A stretch of 64,000 bases of DNA from Inquilinus sp042743185. GTDB taxonomy: Bacteria > Pseudomonadota > Alphaproteobacteria > DSM-16000 > Inquilinaceae. The notes beneath the pieces are model-generated. The model made no database searches and had not been told where the DNA came from. It saw only the letters and a program-made list of their open reading frames with translations. Location: positions 148,090 to 212,089 of the forward strand of contig NZ_JBHYMS010000004.1 in assembly GCF_042743185.1 (NCBI RefSeq), in the 5' to 3' direction. The position numbers and the translations under genes are program-made. Each line of letters opens with the position of its first letter. Position 1 is the first letter of the stretch. Shown here one piece after another: positions 62,111 through 64,000 of this stretch.

Positions 62111-63353
62111 GGCCGTTCTGCGCGGCCTCGCGGCCGGCGGGGCCGCGCTCTGGGCGCCTTCCGTGCTGGGGCAGGGCGCGGCGCGGGTGGTCGTTGTCGG
62201 CGGTGGCTTCGGCGGTGCCGGCTGCGCCCGCGCCCTGCGCCGACGCGACCTGGCGGTGACGCTGGTCGAGCCGGAGGAGCGCTTCACCGCCTGCCCCTTC
62301 AGCAACGAGGTTATCGCGGGTCTGCGCGACCTCGACGCCCAGCGCTTCGGCTATGACGGGCTGCGGCGGGAGGGCATCGAGATCGCCCGGCGCAGCGCCG
62401 TCGCGATCGACGCCCGGTACCGGCGGGTGCGGCTCGATGACGGCGCGGAGCTCGCCTACGACCGGCTGGTCCTGGCGCCCGGCATCGAGCTGCGCTTCGA
62501 TGCCCTTCCCGGCTACGACCGGGCCGCCGCCGAGGCGATGCCGCATGCCTGGAAGGCGGGCGACCAGACGCTGCTGCTGCGCCGGCAGCTGGAGGCGATG
62601 CCGGATGGCGGGGTGGTCGCGATCGCCGCCCCGGCCAACCCGTTCCGCTGCCCGCCCGGGCCCTATGAGCGGGCCAGCCTGATCGCGCATTACCTGAAGA
62701 CCCGCAAGCCACGCTCCAAGCTGATCGTGCTCGACGCCAAGGACGCCTTCTCGAAGCAGCGGCTGTTCCAGGCGGCCTGGGACGCGCTGTATCCCGGGCT
62801 GCTGGAATGGGTGCCTCTGTCCTCCGGCGGCCGGGTGACCGAGGTCGATGCCGCGACGAAGACGCTGGTCACCGAATTCGGCAGCCACCACGCCGACGTC
62901 GCCAACGTGATTCCGCCGCAGCGGGCCGGGGCGATCGCCCAGGCCGCCGGCGTCGCCGACCAGACCGGCTGGTGCCCGATCGACCCGGTCACCTTCGAAT
63001 CCCGGCTGCAGCCCGGCATCCATGTGGTCGGCGACGCGGCCATCGCCGGCGCCATGCCGAAATCCGCCTTCGCCGCCAACGCCCAGGCCCAGGTCTGCGC
63101 CGCCGCCGTCGCCGGCCTGCTGCGCGGCGAGACGCCGGGGGAGCAGAAGCTGGTCAACACCTGCTACAGCCTGGTCGCGCCGGGCTACGGCATCTCGATC
63201 GCCGGGGTGTACCGGCCGGCCGACGGGCTGCTGCGCGAGGTCGAGGGCGCCGGCGGCACCAGCCCGCTCGACGCGCCGCCGGAGGTCCGGGAGATGGAGG
63301 CCCGCTATGCCGAGGCCTGGTTCCAGACCATCACCGGGTCGGTGTTCGGATGA
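62097..63353 (+). CDS. fccB: Flavocytochrome c sulfide dehydrogenase flavoprotein (FccB/SoxF type)
   Basis: A 418-residue flavoprotein with a Tat signal (RRAVLRGLAAGGAALWAPSV). The FAD motif is RVVVVGGGFGGAGCARALRR, and redox-active Cys residues are in FTACPFSNEVIAG and KLVNTCYSLVAPGYG, as in FccB. The phrases KSAFAANAQAQVCAAAVAGL and HVVGDAAIAGAMPKS are typical of the family, which oxidises sulfide to sulfur and passes electrons to a cytochrome. It starts at the Met at 62097 inside the preceding gene. SoxX follows with ATGA overlap. Confidence 0.88.
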   Translation: MPGRRAVLRGLAAGGAALWAPSVLGQGAARVVVVGGGFGGAGCARALRRRDLAVTLVEPEERFTACPFSNEVIAGLRDLDAQRFGYDGLRREGIEIARRSAVAIDARYRRVRLDDGAELAYDRLVLAPGIELRFDALPGYDRAAAEAMPHAWKAGDQTLLLRRQLEAMPDGGVVAIAAPANPFRCPPGPYERASLIAHYLKTRKPRSKLIVLDAKDAFSKQRLFQAAWDALYPGLLEWVPLSSGGRVTEVDAATKTLVTEFGSHHADVANVIPPQRAGAIAQAAGVADQTGWCPIDPVTFESRLQPGIHVVGDAAIAGAMPKSAFAANAQAQVCAAAVAGLLRGETPGEQKLVNTCYSLVAPGYGISIAGVYRPADGLLREVEGAGGTSPLDAPPEVREMEARYAEAWFQTITGSVFG

Positions 63354-63784
63354 GAGGGGTGATCCCTCTGGTCCTGGCCGCGCTCACCGCCGCGGCGCCG
63401 GCGGCCGCCCAGCCCACCGGGGTCGAGGGCGACGCCATCCCGCAATCGCTGACCGGACAGGCGGGCGACCCGGCCCGCGGCCTGGCGCTGATGCAGGACC
63501 GGCAGCGCAGCCTGTGCTCGCTCTGCCATGCCGGGCCGTTCGCCCCGCCGCACCAGCAGGGCACGCTGGCGCCGGACCTGCAGGGCATCGGCGCGCGTTT
63601 AGACGAAGGACAACTGCGGCTCAGGGTGGTCGACATGAAGCGTCTGGTCCCGGAGTCGATCATGCCGTCCTATGTCCGGACCGAGGGCTTCGCCCGCGTC
63701 GCCGCGGCCTGGCGGGGCAAGCCGGTGCTGACCGCGGCGGAGATCGAGGACGTGATCGCCTATCTCGCGACGCTGAGGGAGTGA
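63350..63784 (+). CDS. soxX: Sulfur-oxidation cytochrome SoxX
   Basis: A 144-residue periplasmic monohaem cytochrome. A signal peptide ends near APAAAQP. The segments GDPARGLALMQDRQRSLCSL, CHAGPFAPPHQQGTLAPDL and LRLRVVDMKRLVPESIMPSY follow SoxX closely, with haem Cys-His and distal Met. SoxX normally pairs with SoxA to load thiosulfate onto SoxYZ. Here it follows FccB, and no soxA or soxYZ gene lies in the window; they may follow beyond the terminal repeat. Confidence 0.87.
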   Translation: MRGVIPLVLAALTAAAPAAAQPTGVEGDAIPQSLTGQAGDPARGLALMQDRQRSLCSLCHAGPFAPPHQQGTLAPDLQGIGARLDEGQLRLRVVDMKRLVPESIMPSYVRTEGFARVAAAWRGKPVLTAAEIEDVIAYLATLRE

Positions 63785-63830
63785 GGGATGGCGGAGTTCC
63801 GCATCAAACCCATTCACCCAGACAATAAGA

Positions 63831-64000
63831 GTCCCCCCTCCCCTTGCGGGAGGGGGGCAGGGGGAGGGGGCTGCGCGCGTCCGCGCGCGAATGCGCAGGG
63901 CACTGAACCTGCCGTCCGAGATGACTGGCCCCGGTCCGGGCCGGAGACCGGCCTCGAGAACCCCCTCCCCCTATCCCCCTCCCGCGAGGGGAGGGGGGAC
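63831..64000. repeat. 170-bp inverted repeat of C/G-rich arms
   Basis: The left arm at 63831-63870 and the right arm at 63961-64000 are reverse complements over about 40 bases with a few mismatches. Both contain long runs of C or G around GCGGGAGGGG or CCCCTCCCGC. The 90-base centre has GCGCGCGTCCGCGCGCG, itself palindromic. Elements like this occur in many copies between genes in GC-rich alphaproteobacteria. Confidence 0.75.

Noticed and set aside
63788..64000. An open frame starting MAEFRIKPIHPDNKSPP after soxX
   Set aside because: After about 15 codons it runs through the C/G-rich inverted repeat and reads as Pro/Gly/Arg noise. It may be the first codons of a disrupted gene, but this cannot be supported.

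Overview
The window is very GC-rich chromosomal DNA with dense, mostly bacterial-type operons, many 4-bp stop/start overlaps, and a gene mix of Urt/Liv-type and Ugp-type ABC transporters, OmpR-type two-component systems, GntR/LysR/AraC/MocR/RpiR regulators, a Tat-exported molybdenum hydroxylase and Sox/Fcc cytochromes. This fits an alphaproteobacterium, most likely a Rhodospirillales/Azospirillum-like soil organism. That assignment is inferred from composition and gene content only; there is no rRNA in the window.

Layout. 0-2.9 kb is a scarred junction: the tail of an SDR gene, a tRNA-like 3' half, a small ORF, a GntR regulator, and an amino-acid-oxidase relic cut by an IS630-type transposase fragment. 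2.9-5.2 kb holds an MFS exporter coupled to an ornithine-cyclodeaminase-family enzyme. 5.4-11.2 kb is a Ugp-type ABC transporter operon with a phosphodiesterase and a HAD phosphatase, divergent from a class III aminotransferase and an RpiR regulator (11.5-13.8 kb). 14.0-15.0 kb is a mosaic of two dead gene fragments. 15.1-22.3 kb is an amide-utilisation block: amidase, a complete Urt/Fmd-type ABC transporter and an AmiC-like soluble binding protein, followed by a MarR gene and a 145-bp palindrome. 23-25 kb carries an ABM-fold protein and a zinc alcohol dehydrogenase.

24.7-32.2 kb is one long operon: peptide-type ABC binding protein and two permeases (no ATPases), an M20 peptidase homologue with altered metal ligands, D-cysteine desulfhydrase, an ornithine-cyclodeaminase/mu-crystallin homologue and a sulfurtransferase, with a divergent GntR regulator. 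This looks like a pathway for a sulfur-containing amino-acid derivative. 33-35.5 kb has a LysR/SDR/lipoprotein group. 35.5-41.5 kb joins a MocR regulator, degradative HMG-CoA reductase, a TctA-like transporter and an exported Drp35-type lactonase, and is best explained as a mevalonate/mevalonolactone uptake and catabolic locus. 41.5-54.8 kb is an accessory stretch of regulators, SDRs, methyltransferases, an MFS transporter and a two-component system.

54.9-63.8 kb is the most coherent unit. An OmpR-type two-component system faces a set of transcription units (class III cyclase-like protein, one-TM protein and cytochrome c, and a seven-kb-scale operon with a small exported protein, a 2Fe-2S/molybdopterin hydroxylase pair, a small cytochrome, an FccB-type flavoprotein and SoxX). 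The same composite motif lies upstream of three units with nearly invariant spacing, which suggests a regulon for periplasmic oxidation of an aldehyde, heterocycle or reduced sulfur compound with electrons passed to c-type cytochromes. The window ends in a 170-bp inverted repeat.
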